Assembly: GCA_017539165.1 (NCBI GenBank)
Contig: JAFYHN010000035.1
Span: 86,822 to 150,821, forward strand
DNA: 64,000 nucleotides
Direction: 5' to 3'
From: Eubacterium sp.
GTDB taxonomy: Bacteria > Bacillota > Clostridia > Lachnospirales > Lachnospiraceae
Within the stretch, counting starts at the first letter, position 1; the number at the start of each line of letters is the position of its first letter. The notes beneath the pieces are model-generated. The model saw nothing but the letters and a program-made list of their open reading frames with translations. It was not told where the DNA came from and did not search any database. The translations under genes and the position numbers were made by a program. Positions 9,434-17,672 of this stretch are shown piece by piece.

Positions 9434-9469
9434 TTAAACTTCTTTAACTCAACATTAACCTAAGCTTAA
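9434..9469 (-). promoter_or_regulatory. Phased TTAA direct-repeat operator of the complete unit
   Basis: TTAA boxes begin at 9434, 9444, 9455 and 9466 (10, 11, 11 bp), identical in spacing to 4086-4121. Reading towards the peptidase, a TACAAT -10 box follows at about 9416-9421 with no good -35 hexamer, which fits a promoter needing an activator bound to the repeats. The closest candidate regulator is the OmpR-family protein at 10946-11608. Confidence 0.62.
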
Positions 9470-9500
9470 CGCTTCACAAACTCATCCTTATTCATAACGC

Positions 9501-9541
9501 AAAATATGACAGTTGAAATCAGATTTCAACTGTCATATTTT
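9501..9541 (-). terminator. 41-bp perfect palindrome, copy 3 (probable bidirectional terminator)
   Basis: 20-base arms around a single A, 10 bases after the histidine kinase stop codon. Same family as 2313, 4137 and 44399. It ends the transporter/two-component operon. Confidence 0.82.
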
Positions 9542-9551
9542 TCAAAAACTA

Positions 9552-10958
9552 TTAAAATGTTATCGTTACGCGGGCGCCTCCGGTTTCGGTATTCTCAAGC
9601 TTGATGTTACCGCCATGTTTCTCCGCCACTTTCTTGGCTGAGAAGAGACCTATTCCATAATGCGTTCCACCTGATCGGCTCGAATCGCCCATGAAGAACT
9701 GCTCCGTACCATGTCTCAGAGCTTCTTCTGAAAAGCCGCATCCGGTGTCTTCTACTGTGAATACGAGTTTGTTTTTCTTATCACTCTGCTTATTACTCTT
9801 CTCATTATCTTCCCTATCGTTATTACTTATATCTCTGACTTTCACCTTGATAGTACCACCCGCCGGAGTATGTTCTGATGCATTCTTTACAATATTCATG
9901 ACCGCTCTTACAAGCTGGTCATAGATTACATTTACACTTTCCGTACTAACGTTTTCTTCCCATTCAGTCTTCAGATGGAAAACCTCCGTCAGTCCAATGG
10001 TCTGTTTCTTTATATCTTCGAGAAGGCTCTGTGTCTCCACTCTTTCAGGTGGATAATCATATACTTCTTCTGCTTTCGTAACTTCAATAAGTGTCTCCAC
10101 ATAATTCTGGATCTGCATAGCACTTCCGGCAATATAATCGGTGTAATTCTTCTGCTCGTCCGTTAATTCTGTCTCCTGAAGAAGTCCAGCATTGCCTCGT
10201 ACGACAGTAAGTGGCGTCTTGATATCATGTGCCAGAGCTGACATTTGTCTTGTTTTTTCCTGCTCCGCTTTCCACTGACTTTCTAGTGAAGTTTTCAGCT
10301 CACTTCGCAGGTCATCTATGGAAGTAAGACAATCATCTATCTCTTTCACTCCTGCAAATGTCGTCTCATAATCAAGATCCTGCTGCCTTATCTTATCAAC
10401 TGCATCCATGACAGGAAGCATCATCTTCTTCATCTTTTTACCAAACCTAATTGAAGAGATTATTATGAGAAGTAAACATCCGATTACAATAATGTATGTC
10501 ATCAGACTCTCCGGTGCAATCAGATGTTCTCTTAAAAATTCTGACTTATACTGAGCTACAAGGCTATACTGCAATACGACGTACTGATTTTTTCGAACGA
10601 TTACTTTATAGTAGTAACGGTCCATCACATTTTCATGAATTACAGCATTCCAGGCAACTTCTGCTGAATTATCGTCCATATTTCCATCCAGATAATGTCC
10701 ATCTGCGTCAAAAACCACATAACGGCAGCAATCCGGAATGATATCCTCTGTCACAACATCTGAGTTCTTTATATCCTGATACCTCTGGCCTATCATAACT
10801 TCAGGATAATTCGAAGGATATATCTGTCCCATTTCAATCAGAAGTAAAAATATGCCAAATGCAATCGCCGAATATACAAACAGCGATATTATCATGATAA
10901 CAACATACTGCAAAAAAAGACCGCCGAGGGTATTCTTCTTTTTCTTTATTCTGTCCAT
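9552..10958 (-). CDS. Sensor histidine kinase of a LanFEG/CprABC-like locus
   Basis: 468 aa from the ATG at 10958; a TTG at 10976 is also in frame but the ATG has GGGGGA about 10 bases before it. Two membrane segments (about residues 15-40 and 150-170) bracket a 110-residue extracytoplasmic sensor. The phosphoacceptor is in ALAHDIKTPLTVVRGN; ATP-binding boxes are NIVKNASEHT, VEDTGCGFS and HYGIGLFSAKKVAEKHGG. It overlaps the end of the regulator gene by 13 bases. Gene order (ATPase, two permeases, regulator, kinase) resembles SpaRK/CprRK loci that sense cationic antimicrobial peptides; the ligand is inference. Confidence 0.92.
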   Translation of the reverse strand: MDRIKKKKNTLGGLFLQYVVIMIISLFVYSAIAFGIFLLLIEMGQIYPSNYPEVMIGQRYQDIKNSDVVTEDIIPDCCRYVVFDADGHYLDGNMDDNSAEVAWNAVIHENVMDRYYYKVIVRKNQYVVLQYSLVAQYKSEFLREHLIAPESLMTYIIVIGCLLLIIISSIRFGKKMKKMMLPVMDAVDKIRQQDLDYETTFAGVKEIDDCLTSIDDLRSELKTSLESQWKAEQEKTRQMSALAHDIKTPLTVVRGNAGLLQETELTDEQKNYTDYIAGSAMQIQNYVETLIEVTKAEEVYDYPPERVETQSLLEDIKKQTIGLTEVFHLKTEWEENVSTESVNVIYDQLVRAVMNIVKNASEHTPAGGTIKVKVRDISNNDREDNEKSNKQSDKKNKLVFTVEDTGCGFSEEALRHGTEQFFMGDSSRSGGTHYGIGLFSAKKVAEKHGGNIKLENTETGGARVTITF

Positions 10959-11608
10959 TTGTATCCAATCCCCCAAACTGTTTTTATCGGCATGTAATCA
11001 TAGTTCGAAAGCTTCATCCTTATATTCTTGATGTGAGTAGTTATCGTATTGTCATTGCTTTCATTATCATATCCGAATACATTTTCCAGAATCTGTTCTT
11101 TTGAAAAAACCTGTCCACGATGTTTCGCAAGAAATTCACAGATCTCGTACTCACCCTTTGTAAGCGTAATCCTGTCATCATCTATCATCATCTGTTTTTC
11201 TGCGAGATTGAAACATATTCGCCCTACTACAAGTCTGGCAACGTGTTCTCGCCTCTCACGTCTCAGATGTGCTGAAATCCTGGCTCTGAGTTCCATAACC
11301 CCAAACGGCTTACAGATATAGTCATCTGCGCCGAGCGCAAGTCCATTTACAAGACTATTCTCTTCTGTCTTAGCCGTAATGAAAAGAATCGGGCAGTCAA
11401 CAATATCTCTGATTCTGGTGCACAGTTCGAATCCGTCAATCCCGGGCATCATAATGTCCAGAAGAATCAGGTCGTATTGATTAATCTTCTCCATGTTAAG
11501 TTGAGTTGGATCACCCACCTTGGTGACCATGTGTCCGTCTTTGCCGAGGATAGCGCCAATCATATCAAGGATTGCCACATCATCGTCGACTGCAAGTATA
11601 TTTGCCAT
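10946..11608 (-). CDS. OmpR-family response regulator
   Basis: 220 aa. The receiver domain has the acidic pocket VDDDVA, phosphoacceptor Asp in LILLDIMMPGIDG (about residue 53), Thr in ITAKTE and Lys in CKPFG. The C-terminal winged helix ends VWGIGYKWTE. It pairs with the kinase downstream (13-base overlap) and follows the ABC transporter genes by 9 bases, so it probably controls that operon. It is also the nearest candidate for binding the phased TTAA arrays before the M13 peptidase units, since OmpR-family proteins bind tandem half-sites one helical turn apart. Confidence 0.94.
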   Translation of the reverse strand: MANILAVDDDVAILDMIGAILGKDGHMVTKVGDPTQLNMEKINQYDLILLDIMMPGIDGFELCTRIRDIVDCPILFITAKTEENSLVNGLALGADDYICKPFGVMELRARISAHLRRERREHVARLVVGRICFNLAEKQMMIDDDRITLTKGEYEICEFLAKHRGQVFSKEQILENVFGYDNESNDNTITTHIKNIRMKLSNYDYMPIKTVWGIGYKWTE

Positions 11609-11617
11609 AATTTACCT

Positions 11618-12331
11618 CTACTCAGATATCTTTTTTCCTTCCCAACGGAAAGCCCAAAGTACATAATACACTATACTTGCCAATGTAACCACTGTAAAAT
11701 TAATTATCATAGATTTCTGATCAACTCCCTGCAGATATGATGCAGGAATTCTCGTTGTCCATGCTGCAGGAATAAATCTCCATATTCTTTCACCTAGTCC
11801 TGTCATCATAAGTGCACTTACCAGTCCTCCGAGGATACCAACTCCGATCGAAGCACCCTTACCGAGGCGAAATGCTATCACCATCTGCCAGATATAAAGT
11901 GGGATACCTGCAAGCCAAATGAGTGCTGTTGATGTAAGGTAAACTCTGAATAAATTCGATGTACCGGATAAACTCATACCTGTACCGAATATAAGTGTTG
12001 TCAAAACCAGTGAAAATAAACTGTATATATTAAGTATGATCACTTTTGATACAAATGCTGTGATCTTATGTTTTACAGAAAGTATATTCTGGTATGCTCC
12101 GGCACTCTGCTCAAGCTCAACCAGGCTTGCTGTAAAGATTCCTATCAGAACCGGGAAGCCTATTCCAACTGCCTCATAAAATGCAGATATTTTTGTCTGA
12201 TCATTCCATCCGCAGATCTTGTAGTATGCAAGGAACATTGCGCTTATCAGGATTGGGATTACTATATGTGCATATGTGATTGGAAGACGTTTCATCTTAA
12301 GAAGATCAACTCGAAGACATCTGAATAACAT
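11618..12331 (-). CDS. ABC transporter permease (LanG/MutG-like)
   Basis: 237 aa with about six membrane segments and no soluble domain, the pattern of the ABC-2-type permeases in lantibiotic immunity transporters (LanE/LanG, CprB/CprC). The N-terminus (MLFRCLRVDLLKMKRLPITYAHIVIPI) matches that group's cytoplasmic helix followed by the first membrane span. It begins 2 bases after the stop of the sister permease and is followed by the response regulator. Expected to expel or shed antimicrobial peptides from the membrane; substrate not known. Confidence 0.85.
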   Translation of the reverse strand: MLFRCLRVDLLKMKRLPITYAHIVIPILISAMFLAYYKICGWNDQTKISAFYEAVGIGFPVLIGIFTASLVELEQSAGAYQNILSVKHKITAFVSKVIILNIYSLFSLVLTTLIFGTGMSLSGTSNLFRVYLTSTALIWLAGIPLYIWQMVIAFRLGKGASIGVGILGGLVSALMMTGLGERIWRFIPAAWTTRIPASYLQGVDQKSMIINFTVVTLASIVYYVLWAFRWEGKKISE

Positions 12332-12333
12332 TA

Positions 12334-13065
12334 CTATCTCACCTCTCTCTTATTAAACCAGTTTAGATACAGGATTGTTCCAAGAACAAACCATACGAGT
12401 GATACGATGATTCCAGGAAGGATCACTGATGTATCAAGAAATGCGCTGCCAGCTTCGATTCGAAGTCCATTTGGCATAACATGAAGTATCGGACATAAAA
12501 CTCTCATTGGGATAGCAGATACACAGAAGATCCACTTTGAAGTAGGAGCTAATACTGTTCCTGCTACTGTTATAAAAAGACATACGATCAGTTCAACTAT
12601 CATTCCGAAGCGTTCACTAAGGAAAAGGAGGAGTGGGATTTCCCACATCTGAACTATAGTCAGAACAAAGATTGCAGCAACTGCACCCTTAATAGGAACG
12701 CAAGTTGTAAGGAGTTTACCACCTATTGTTGAACCTGCAAAAATGATCACATTTGCTACCAGCATGATAATCGCCATAAAAAATATCTTACCAAGCATCA
12801 GCTTTCTTCTTCCTGTTGAAAGTGTCATCAGATTGTAGTACTTTGTTTTCTTCTCTCTTGCTACTGAAAGATAACTAACGATTGCAAGCATTCCCGGAAG
12901 AAGCAGTGTGTACCACCAGTTCCAAACGCTTTCTGAGTACGCATTTTTAATTCCTGATGTGAATAAAAATGCCATTGCAAATACGATAACCGGAAATACT
13001 GGGATAAATAACATACTAACAGTTCTTCTTGTTTTTAAAAATTCAGCTTTAATTATACTAAGCAT
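12334..13065 (-). CDS. ABC transporter permease (LanE/MutE-like)
   Basis: 243 aa, about six membrane segments, N-terminus MLSIIKAEFLKTRRTVSMLFIPVFPV typical of LanE-type permeases. The ATG lies inside the last codons of the ATPase gene (8-base overlap) with GGAGG well placed, showing a tight operon. It should form a heterodimer with the next permease and the ATPase in an antimicrobial-peptide resistance transporter. Function is inferred from family and gene order. Confidence 0.86.
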   Translation of the reverse strand: MLSIIKAEFLKTRRTVSMLFIPVFPVIVFAMAFLFTSGIKNAYSESVWNWWYTLLLPGMLAIVSYLSVAREKKTKYYNLMTLSTGRRKLMLGKIFFMAIIMLVANVIIFAGSTIGGKLLTTCVPIKGAVAAIFVLTIVQMWEIPLLLFLSERFGMIVELIVCLFITVAGTVLAPTSKWIFCVSAIPMRVLCPILHVMPNGLRIEAGSAFLDTSVILPGIIVSLVWFVLGTILYLNWFNKREVR

Positions 13066-13771
13066 ATGCGACAGCCTCCATTCTACTTGCTCTTACAACA
13101 TCCATGAAAAGTGTTTCCAGATCAATGTTCTGATCCAGCGGACCCTCGTATCCGAGAACTCCGTCTGATATGATTCCTACGTGATCAGCAATAAGCTGAA
13201 CTTCCGAAAGTATATGACTCGAAAGTATTACCGTGATCCCCTGCTTTGGAAATGAACGGATCAGTTCTCTAAGTTCTTCAATTCCTATCGGATCAAGACC
13301 GTTTGTAGGTTCATCAAGGATCAGAAGTTTTGGACTTCCGAGAAGTGCCATCGCAATACCGAGGCGCTGCTTCATACCGAGTGAAAATTGTCCGGCTCTC
13401 TTTTTTCCCGTATTCTCAAGAGATACTGTCTTCAATACCTCATCAATTCTTTCATCACCCACACCCAGAAGAAGTGCTCTGACCTTCAGGTTTTCTCTTG
13501 CTGAAAGATTTTCATATATAGGAGGATTCTCGATAAGAGCTCCTATATCAGCAAGTGCATCTCTGTTCCAAGGTTTACCGTCAAAATCTATATCACCGTC
13601 AGTCGGCTTCAGGATTCCTGTGATCATCTTCAATGTTGTCGACTTACCTGCACCATTCGGTCCAAGAAGTCCATAAACCTGACCCTTTGGAATATTTAGT
13701 GAAACTCCATTCACCGCTGTCTGTTTCTTAAATCTCTTTGTAAGATTATCTGTTTTTAACATCATTTCCAT
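13058..13771 (-). CDS. ABC transporter ATP-binding protein (LanF/MutF/CprA-like)
   Basis: 237 aa from ATG 13771 (MEMMLKTDNLTKRF); an in-frame GTG at 13786 overlaps the ribosome site itself. Walker A is GPNGAGKST, signature FSLGMKQRLGIA, Walker B LLILDEPTNGLDPIG, and the H-loop is in LSSHILSEV. The motifs IENPPIYENLSARENL and LSSHILSEVQ are characteristic of lantibiotic-protection ATPases. First gene of a five-gene operon with two permeases, response regulator and kinase. Likely role: resistance to cationic peptides or lantibiotics. Confidence 0.93.
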   Translation of the reverse strand: MEMMLKTDNLTKRFKKQTAVNGVSLNIPKGQVYGLLGPNGAGKSTTLKMITGILKPTDGDIDFDGKPWNRDALADIGALIENPPIYENLSARENLKVRALLLGVGDERIDEVLKTVSLENTGKKRAGQFSLGMKQRLGIAMALLGSPKLLILDEPTNGLDPIGIEELRELIRSFPKQGITVILSSHILSEVQLIADHVGIISDGVLGYEGPLDQNIDLETLFMDVVRASRMEAVAYA

Positions 13772-13865
13772 AATTACCATCCTCACTTTCTTTCATCGTT
13801 TTTTCCTTAATTGCTTTCGATGATTGGAGTATATGGAAAAAAAATAAAGAATTTATGAAGATTTC

Positions 13866-13903
13866 AAAAAAAGAACCATACATTTCTGCATAGTTCTTTT
13901 TTT
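13866..13903 (-). terminator. Intrinsic terminator after the 108-aa membrane protein gene
   Basis: A hairpin flanked by an A-run and a T-run. Its two imperfect positions are A/C mismatches on the plus strand but G.U wobbles on the minus strand, so it evolved to end leftward transcription from 13908-14234. Confidence 0.75.
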
Positions 13904-13907
13904 GCTT

Positions 13908-14234
13908 CTATCCAAAGGCTTTTTTCTCGACGTATATCATCATCTTATTATACAGGTATATGTACGATGCCAGGAATGTAAGTCCTGCAAGGTATATGAT
14001 GACCGCCAATTGTGTGGCTATCCCGACTGCCACCATGGCAAGTACTCCCAGAATGAAGGCACACACTGTTTTTATATGATGCATCTTCCATTTGTGTTTA
14101 AAGAATACGATTCTAGCGTTAAGTTCAATATTATTACCGTATTTCCGTTTCGACCGCTTCTTATAAATGTATACCAAAACACTGAATATCAAACACATGA
14201 TTCCCAAAAATATAATCCCGGTACTTAACGACAT
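13908..14234 (-). CDS. Small membrane protein of unknown function
   Basis: 108 aa. One membrane segment at residues 4-23, a basic cytoplasmic stretch (KKRSKRKYG), then a hairpin of two long segments (about 55-98). GAGAGGTG lies 9 bases before the ATG. It resembles DUF3784-type small membrane proteins in length and layout, but I do not recognise a motif that proves this. It is transcribed alone, with its own terminator at 13866-13903. Confidence 0.7.
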   Translation of the reverse strand: MSLSTGIIFLGIMCLIFSVLVYIYKKRSKRKYGNNIELNARIVFFKHKWKMHHIKTVCAFILGVLAMVAVGIATQLAVIIYLAGLTFLASYIYLYNKMMIYVEKKAFG

Positions 14235-14394
14235 TTCTATTCACCTCTCTTTCTAATAAACTGGTATCTCTCTGTTCAACTGTAGAATACCTCATCTATA
14301 ACATGAAAGGTTGTCCGCTGTTGTGAGCTGTCGCATAAATGTCGTAAGCTGTTGGATTACTGTTATTTCATCCAGCTTTGGTGCACATACCTAA

Positions 14395-14697
14395 TTATAC
14401 TTCGTAGTCCAGGCATACTCTTGACTTTGTATATGGTCTAACTTTGCCGTCAGCAACCGCAACATGTGCAGGATGTACTGCATAGCCCTTCAGAGATGCT
14501 TCATCCTCAAAAGAAGAATCAAGCATCAGGTCTGCATTTGAAGAAGCAAGACCTTCTATATTCACCTTGATATCAATAAGTCCCGGTATCTGACCTGCAA
14601 GTCCCTCAAGTCCGGCTTTGATATCCGCCTTAACCTGTGCTTTTTCTGCATCAGATAATTCATCCTTAAGCTGCCATAAGATTACGTGTTTAACCAT
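14395..14697 (-). CDS. Dabb (stress-responsive alpha/beta barrel) family protein
   Basis: 100 aa. Starts MVKHVILWQLKDE and contains the spaced FEDEASLKGYAVHPAH segment typical of the Dabb domain, a small dimeric ferredoxin-like barrel found in plants and bacteria; biochemical role mostly unknown. AGGAGG lies 7 bases before the ATG. The single domain covers the whole protein. Confidence 0.85.
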   Translation of the reverse strand: MVKHVILWQLKDELSDAEKAQVKADIKAGLEGLAGQIPGLIDIKVNIEGLASSNADLMLDSSFEDEASLKGYAVHPAHVAVADGKVRPYTKSRVCLDYEV

Positions 14698-14730
14698 TTT
14701 GTTTCCTCCTAATAATTTGAAAATATTATT

Positions 14731-15873
14731 TTATTGTTGCCTCAAACGAATTCTATTCTGTTTAAACAAGTATTTTCCTTTACCCTTGCCTTTCATAGAA
14801 TAAATAATATCTAAATCACGCATTTTCTTTATTAATTCCGATGCTGGAGAAGCTGTTATCTTCAATATATTCATTACTTCTGTCCGTCCGAAAAAACAAT
14901 CAAAACCATACTCATCAAACAATCGCTGAATATTCTGTTTGGTTTTATTTGTTATGAAATCAGGGATATCAATGTCCTGTTTTTTATCTTCAATGTCCTG
15001 TTTTTTATCTTCAATGTCCTGTTTTTTATCTTCAATGTCCTGTTTATGTTTCTCCCATCGGATATGTGTGTAACGATTTTTAAGTTCATTTGTTTCTCCT
15101 AAAAGAAGATTTTTCAAAAACATTTCTAAATACTCTGTCGTCTCACGAATTCCTTTGGAAAAATCATTATAATTTGCTCTTACCAACGAGTTTCTAAAAT
15201 ACCATGCATTCTCTGCAAAAATATCATTTGTCACATCAAATCCCATAGACCGAAGATACTTGATAAAAAATACAGCTGTAGTTCTGGTGTTTCCTTCACC
15301 AAATGCATGAATCTGCCATAATCGAGCAACAAACTTAGCAAGATGTGAAATAATTGAAGAAATACTGTCTGTAGAATACTCATACTCTTTTTCTGTTCGA
15401 ATATCATATTCCAACATTTCTCTCAATTCCAAGGCATTACCATAATGAACAGAGGCTCCATCTAAAACCCATTCTTTTTTTGAAATATTGTAGTCTCTAA
15501 TCTTTCCTGCATGAGAAAAAACACCCTCAAACAATCTTTTATGGATTCCAACATACTGTGGAACAGAAAATGTGAATGCATTTTCTGAAAGAATAGTTGC
15601 TATTCGAACAGAAACAACATCAGCTTCTTTAGTACGATTCTCATCTCTATTCGAGTTTTCTTTATAATAGCTTTCGATTAGTTTTCCAGCCTCTGATATC
15701 GTTATTTTGCCATCGATATTATCCTTAGCTGTCTTCTTCAGATAATCAGATGTATCAAGTCCATCAACAGCCTGCAAACCAATCGCTGTATACCAAGCAT
15801 AACCCAATTCCCTTTTTGCAGGTTCTGTCTGCTTTATATATTCCTCAAAAGGATCTTTTTTTATATCATCCAC
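14731..15873 (-). CDS. Fic family protein with heptad tandem repeat and C-terminal winged helix
   Basis: 380 aa. The catalytic Fic motif is intact (HAFGEGNTRT, about residues 190-199), so AMP or another nucleotide moiety may be transferred to a target protein. The N-terminal segment (residues about 35-70, GKITISEAGKLIESYYKEN) looks like a VbhA-type antitoxin helix that inhibits the active site in cis. Residues about 275-305 are four repeats of (E/H)(D/K)KKQDI, a charged heptad linker; the C-terminus (about 325-375) looks like a winged helix. The start is GTG, with GGAGG 8 bases upstream. It stands alone and could regulate its own target or act as a self-restrained toxin. Confidence 0.88.
   Translation of the reverse strand: MDDIKKDPFEEYIKQTEPAKRELGYAWYTAIGLQAVDGLDTSDYLKKTAKDNIDGKITISEAGKLIESYYKENSNRDENRTKEADVVSVRIATILSENAFTFSVPQYVGIHKRLFEGVFSHAGKIRDYNISKKEWVLDGASVHYGNALELREMLEYDIRTEKEYEYSTDSISSIISHLAKFVARLWQIHAFGEGNTRTTAVFFIKYLRSMGFDVTNDIFAENAWYFRNSLVRANYNDFSKGIRETTEYLEMFLKNLLLGETNELKNRYTHIRWEKHKQDIEDKKQDIEDKKQDIEDKKQDIDIPDFITNKTKQNIQRLFDEYGFDCFFGRTEVMNILKITASPASELIKKMRDLDIIYSMKGKGKGKYLFKQNRIRLRQQ
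14969..15052. repeat. 21-bp tandem repeat, four units, inside the Fic gene
   Basis: Units of 21 bp beginning at 14969, 14990, 15011 and 15032 are almost identical. Because 21 is a multiple of three, gain or loss of units changes the linker by seven residues without a frameshift. The encoded heptads may form a coiled coil between the catalytic and winged-helix domains. Confidence 0.85.
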
Positions 15874-16006
15874 TACATATTCCTCCTTTTTGGAATTTTC
15901 TATAATATAATAACCATCTGTATCTATACCAATTCAACATGTTCCCTCACTCCTAACCCACGTAAGGAACGTAGCTTCTTCATCATACATCGTTTACGGA
16001 TATATA

Positions 16007-16288
16007 TCAATCGTCGAGGTCCAATTCCTCTTTCTTTTTCTTTCCTTCCACAAACCACCTGTAGTCATCTCCGTAATACAGATGGCTCTCATATCCGTCC
16101 ACATAAATAGTATATCTGATTCCGGTAGCTCCGGCTCTCAGATTCGCAGCGCGCCTCACATCCGTTATCCTCTGAACCTCATACGTCGTCCCGTCATCCC
16201 AATGAATCGCCTTCGGAATCAGGCTGCCATCCTTTGTAAATTCAACATTAACATCCACATATATCTTATACGGGCTCTCATCAAACAT
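16007..16288 (-). CDS. Conserved hypothetical protein divergent from a LexA-like gene
   Basis: 93 aa from the ATG at 16288 (GGAG 10 bases before); a GTG at 16306 is also in frame. The core (PKAIHWDDGTTYEVQRITDVRRAA...GIRYTIYVDG...YRWFVEGK) is a short all-beta pattern that, from memory, is conserved in Clostridia beside LexA-like repressors and Y-family polymerase genes. Function unknown. It is transcribed away from the repressor at 16510, so the two probably share a regulated intergenic region. Confidence 0.7.
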   Translation of the reverse strand: MFDESPYKIYVDVNVEFTKDGSLIPKAIHWDDGTTYEVQRITDVRRAANLRAGATGIRYTIYVDGYESHLYYGDDYRWFVEGKKKKEELDLDD

Positions 16289-16416
16289 ATCCAAATCACT
16301 CCTCACTTAACTCACCTACCAATTAAACACTGTCTTTTATGCCTTTATTATAATTCGTATTTTTTGCGATTTCAAGTGTATTTTAAAAATATTTATCTTT
16401 TATTGTGCGATTTTTC

Positions 16417-16445
16417 TTGATTAACCTTATAAAATGTAGTATAGT
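16417..16445 (+). promoter_or_regulatory. Sigma-A promoter of the LexA-like gene
   Basis: TTGATT (16417-16422), a 17-bp spacer, TATAGT (16440-16445). Downstream, before the start at 16510, lies an interrupted inverted repeat (ATACAT and ATGTAT near 16464-16490) that could be an autoregulatory operator. Confidence 0.7.
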
Positions 16446-16509
16446 CCTATATAACGAAACCATACATATCAATAACTATGGAAATGTATTTATAACGGAC
16501 GGTGATCAT

Positions 16510-17223
16510 ATGTTAAATATAGGAGAAGTGTTAGCAAAAAGCAGAAAAGAAAACAGTCTGTCTCAGATTGAGGTTTCAAAGATTATGGAGTCATACAATT
16601 ATCCCATCAATAACAAAGTTCTGTCAGCATGGGAAAAAGGTAAATCAACACCAAATCCCGCTCAGTTTCTGCACCTGTGCAAGATATACGGAATAACAGA
16701 TATATACTCTGCTTTTCTGGAACCGAATCCGGACAATCCGATGAGCGAGCTGAACGAGGCCGGAAAAGCTAAAGTTATGGAATATATAGAACTCCTTAAG
16801 CTCGATAAACGATATACTATCGCACCTGCAGTTCATGAGGAGAATATTATAGAATTCCCACACCGTGAACTTCCTCTATTCATTCTGCCTGCATCTGCAG
16901 GTTCAGGAGAATTTCTCGACGATGGAAAATATGAGATGGTTGTAGTTGGAAGTGAAGTTCCGGATACAGCAAGTTTCGGAATAAGACTTAACGGAGACAG
17001 CATGACTCCGCGTTACCTTGACGGTCAGATTGTGTGGGTATACAGAACAACAGAACTTGTTAACGGAGATATAGGTATCTTCTATCTTGATGGAAATGCA
17101 TACTGCAAGAGACTTCACAAAAAGAAGAACTCACTTGAACTGGTATCCATCAACCCTAAATACGCGCCTATCCCTGTAACAGCAAACAGTGATTTTAGAA
17201 TATTTGGACGAGTTGTATCGTAA
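16510..17223 (+). CDS. XRE/S24-type self-cleaving transcriptional repressor (LexA-like)
   Basis: 237 aa. N-terminal helix-turn-helix (about residues 5-65, SQIEVSKIMESY...SAWEKGKSTPNPAQ). C-terminal S24 peptidase domain has cleavage site ASAGSGEF, nucleophile serine in GDSMTPRYLDG and general-base lysine in AYCKRL. Such proteins cleave themselves when RecA filaments form and release DNA-damage or mobile-element genes. An open frame extends upstream to 16405, but the helix-turn-helix begins at this ATG and the promoter lies between, so 16510 is the start. One of the few plus-strand genes in the window. Confidence 0.92.
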   Translation: MLNIGEVLAKSRKENSLSQIEVSKIMESYNYPINNKVLSAWEKGKSTPNPAQFLHLCKIYGITDIYSAFLEPNPDNPMSELNEAGKAKVMEYIELLKLDKRYTIAPAVHEENIIEFPHRELPLFILPASAGSGEFLDDGKYEMVVVGSEVPDTASFGIRLNGDSMTPRYLDGQIVWVYRTTELVNGDIGIFYLDGNAYCKRLHKKKNSLELVSINPKYAPIPVTANSDFRIFGRVVS

Positions 17224-17240
17224 ATAGCTATATGGCAAAC

Positions 17241-17270
17241 AAAATGTGGGGACAGTATCCCCACATTTTT
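17241..17270 (+). terminator. Intrinsic terminator of the LexA-like gene
   Basis: Perfect 12-bp stem (AAAATGTGGGGA with its complement) around a 5-base loop, followed by T5. It also carries an A-run on the other side and so can stop the convergent gene 17269-17610. Confidence 0.9.
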
Positions 17271-17610
17271 AATCCCATTCTTTCCAGACTTCCGGCTTAT
17301 ATCCAACAGTCGCCTTCTTGCCATTACGAACGATAGGCATAATAATGATCTGTTGATTCTCAAGAATCTTTTCTTCTTTATCTTCATCAGCTATATACTG
17401 AATCAGTGCCAGTGTATCTTTGTCCTTTGCGTTAGTGTCAATCATGTTATCAAGTCCACCAACAGCCTGTTTAACAGAATTGAACTCACCCTTGCTTAGT
17501 CCTTTCTCCTTCATATCGACAAACTGGAACTTGATCCCACGTTCCTTGAAGTATCTCTCAGCCTTACGTGAATCCGCACTCTTCTTAGTACCAAATATCT
17601 GAATGTTCAT
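17269..17610 (-). CDS. ArsC/Spx-family thioredoxin-fold protein lacking the active cysteine
   Basis: 113 aa, full length for the family. Begins MNIQIFGTKKSADSRKAERYF, where ArsC/Spx proteins have a Cys or CxxC after the first strand; here the positions are Thr/Lys/Ser, and no cysteine is visible anywhere in the protein. The later cis-proline region (IIIMPIVRNGKKATVGY) is conserved. It is therefore unlikely to be an arsenate reductase and may be a binding protein; RNA polymerase binding as for Spx is possible but unproven. Confidence 0.8.
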   Translation of the reverse strand: MNIQIFGTKKSADSRKAERYFKERGIKFQFVDMKEKGLSKGEFNSVKQAVGGLDNMIDTNAKDKDTLALIQYIADEDKEEKILENQQIIIMPIVRNGKKATVGYKPEVWKEWD

Positions 17611-17672
17611 ATTAAAACGCCACCTTTTTCTATTTATATTTTTCTATTTATATTTTTCTAATCACATTCTTC

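Noticed and set aside
13902-14228. Plus-strand frame of the same length as the small membrane protein
   Set aside because: Mirror of 13908-14234; the minus-strand gene has a ribosome site and a minus-oriented terminator.
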